From NCBI GenBank assembly GCA_020634895.1, contig JACKAV010000013.1, positions 1 through 59,383 on the forward strand: a stretch of 59,383 nucleotides of DNA, given 5' to 3'. Shown piece by piece: positions 59,170 through 59,383 of this stretch. A program made the position numbers and the translations under genes. Under the pieces are notes generated by a model, which was not told the origin of the DNA, did not search any database, and saw nothing but the letters and a program-made list of their open reading frames with translations. This DNA comes from Anaerolineales bacterium (GTDB taxonomy: Bacteria > Chloroflexota > Anaerolineae > Anaerolineales > Villigracilaceae). Each line of letters begins with the position of its first letter. Within the stretch, counting starts at the first letter, position 1.

Positions 59170-59383
59170 CGACCACCGCCATAGGCGGTGGCTTTAGAGC
59201 CAATACACCTGGAAGGCGTGCTCTTACTGTACCTTATTAATCGAACAACTTTCCTTGCACAGCCTCGGCTTGCTTTTCCTGCTTCTCCTGCCATTGGACA
59301 TACTTGCGGATCTTCTCCTCATCTAGTCCAACCGTGCTGACACAGTAGCCTCTCGCCCACAGGTGTCGTCCCCAGTAGCGCTT
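59170..59383 (-). mobile_element. IS200/IS605-family element, one end (cut by window edge)
   Basis: The right edge holds the 3' part of a tnpA gene and, beyond its stop, a perfect 8-bp hairpin (59173-59180 with 59184-59191, loop of 3) with the GGCGGTGG wording common at IS200/IS605 ends. The exact end is set at about 59170 by that hairpin and is uncertain. Whether tnpB is also present lies outside the window. Confidence 0.75.
59237..59383 (-). CDS. tnpA: IS200/IS605 transposase TnpA, C-terminal part
   Basis: 48 codons are visible, ending in TAA at 59237-59239; the gene continues past the window. RYWGRHLWARGYCVSTVG is the family stretch before the C-terminal helix, and DEEKIRKYVQWQEKQEKQ is the helix that usually carries the family's closing segment. 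These single-strand transposases use one catalytic tyrosine and an HUH motif; in the family the HUH lies earlier and the tyrosine is in this helix region (Tyr in RKYVQWQ is the candidate). No damage is seen in the visible part. Confidence 0.85.
   Translation of the reverse strand, partial: KRYWGRHLWARGYCVSTVGLDEEKIRKYVQWQEKQEKQAEAVQGKLFD

Noticed and set aside
58980..59236. A gene in the gap between tetR and the IS element
   Set aside because: Only short frames without ribosome sites; the region is filled with small hairpins.
1..59383. tRNA, rRNA or CRISPR loci
   Set aside because: No cloverleaf-like sequence, rRNA block or regularly spaced repeat was noticed by eye; a tRNAscan or CRISPR finder run would settle it.

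Overview
The window looks like a chromosomal segment of a member of the Chloroflexota, most probably class Anaerolineae. This rests on the protein styles: PAS-rich signalling proteins, an ATP-type PEP carboxykinase, a 2Fe-2S/molybdenum hydroxylase with a YqeB partner, duplicated DUF1361 membrane proteins, TIR-linked NTPases and menaquinone genes. It also rests on the habit of placing a TATAAT box right at the end of the preceding gene. No rRNA, tRNA or CRISPR array was seen. Coding density is high. The only mobile element is an IS200/IS605-type end at the right edge.

Left part (1-9.4 kb): the 3' part of feoB with feoC (ferrous iron uptake); a PAS-PAS-GGDEF cyclase; a GH114 lipoprotein with a LysE exporter; secD-secF; and a three-gene minus-strand operon of a SpoIIE-type phosphatase, a channel-like RCK protein and a small P-loop protein. 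Middle-left (9.4-17 kb): rpmF-fabD behind a near-consensus sigma70 promoter, a lipoprotein with two phospholipase D motifs, a class I aminotransferase and pckA (C4 metabolism), an RRM RNA-binding protein, a pilin-like lipoprotein and a SET-domain protein. 17.3-24.5 kb: histidine kinase, hflX, a small membrane protein and a pseudokinase/beta-propeller protein form one minus-strand cluster, followed by trmFO with an M28 peptidase.

24.6-29.6 kb holds a plus-strand phosphorelay set (GAF kinase, REC-GAF kinase, OmpR-type regulator). 29.7-34.7 kb is a minus-strand run: CBS-containing family II pyrophosphatase, hydrolase, DinB protein, two DUF1361 proteins and yqeB. 34.8-39.7 kb holds two tandem 7TM-PAS-HD-GYP proteins. 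With the GGDEF protein they suggest active cyclic di-GMP signalling. 39.9-48.5 kb: an XdhD-like molybdenum hydroxylase, a PreP-type M16C protease, a CPA1 antiporter and a CcrM-like GANTC-type adenine methyltransferase. 48.8-51.2 kb: a stand-alone TIR-KAP NTPase, the best anti-phage candidate. 51.3-53.3 kb: two small unknown proteins, the FAD subunit likely to serve the molybdenum hydroxylase, and a TRIC/UPF0126 membrane protein. 53.4-55.6 kb: menaquinone genes (menG plus a hotdog thioesterase, divergent from menA). 55.6-59 kb: a TetR-headed NitT/TauT-type ABC importer. 59.2 kb to the end: the 3' end of an IS200/IS605 tnpA.

The points most worth a second look are the TIR-KAP protein; the CcrM-like methyltransferase outside Alphaproteobacteria; the molybdenum hydroxylase that has lost all four ligands of one Fe-S cluster; the kinase fold lacking every catalytic residue fused to a PD40 propeller beside hflX; the eukaryote-like SET protein; the channel-like protein without a selectivity filter; and several families of short intergenic inverted repeats.
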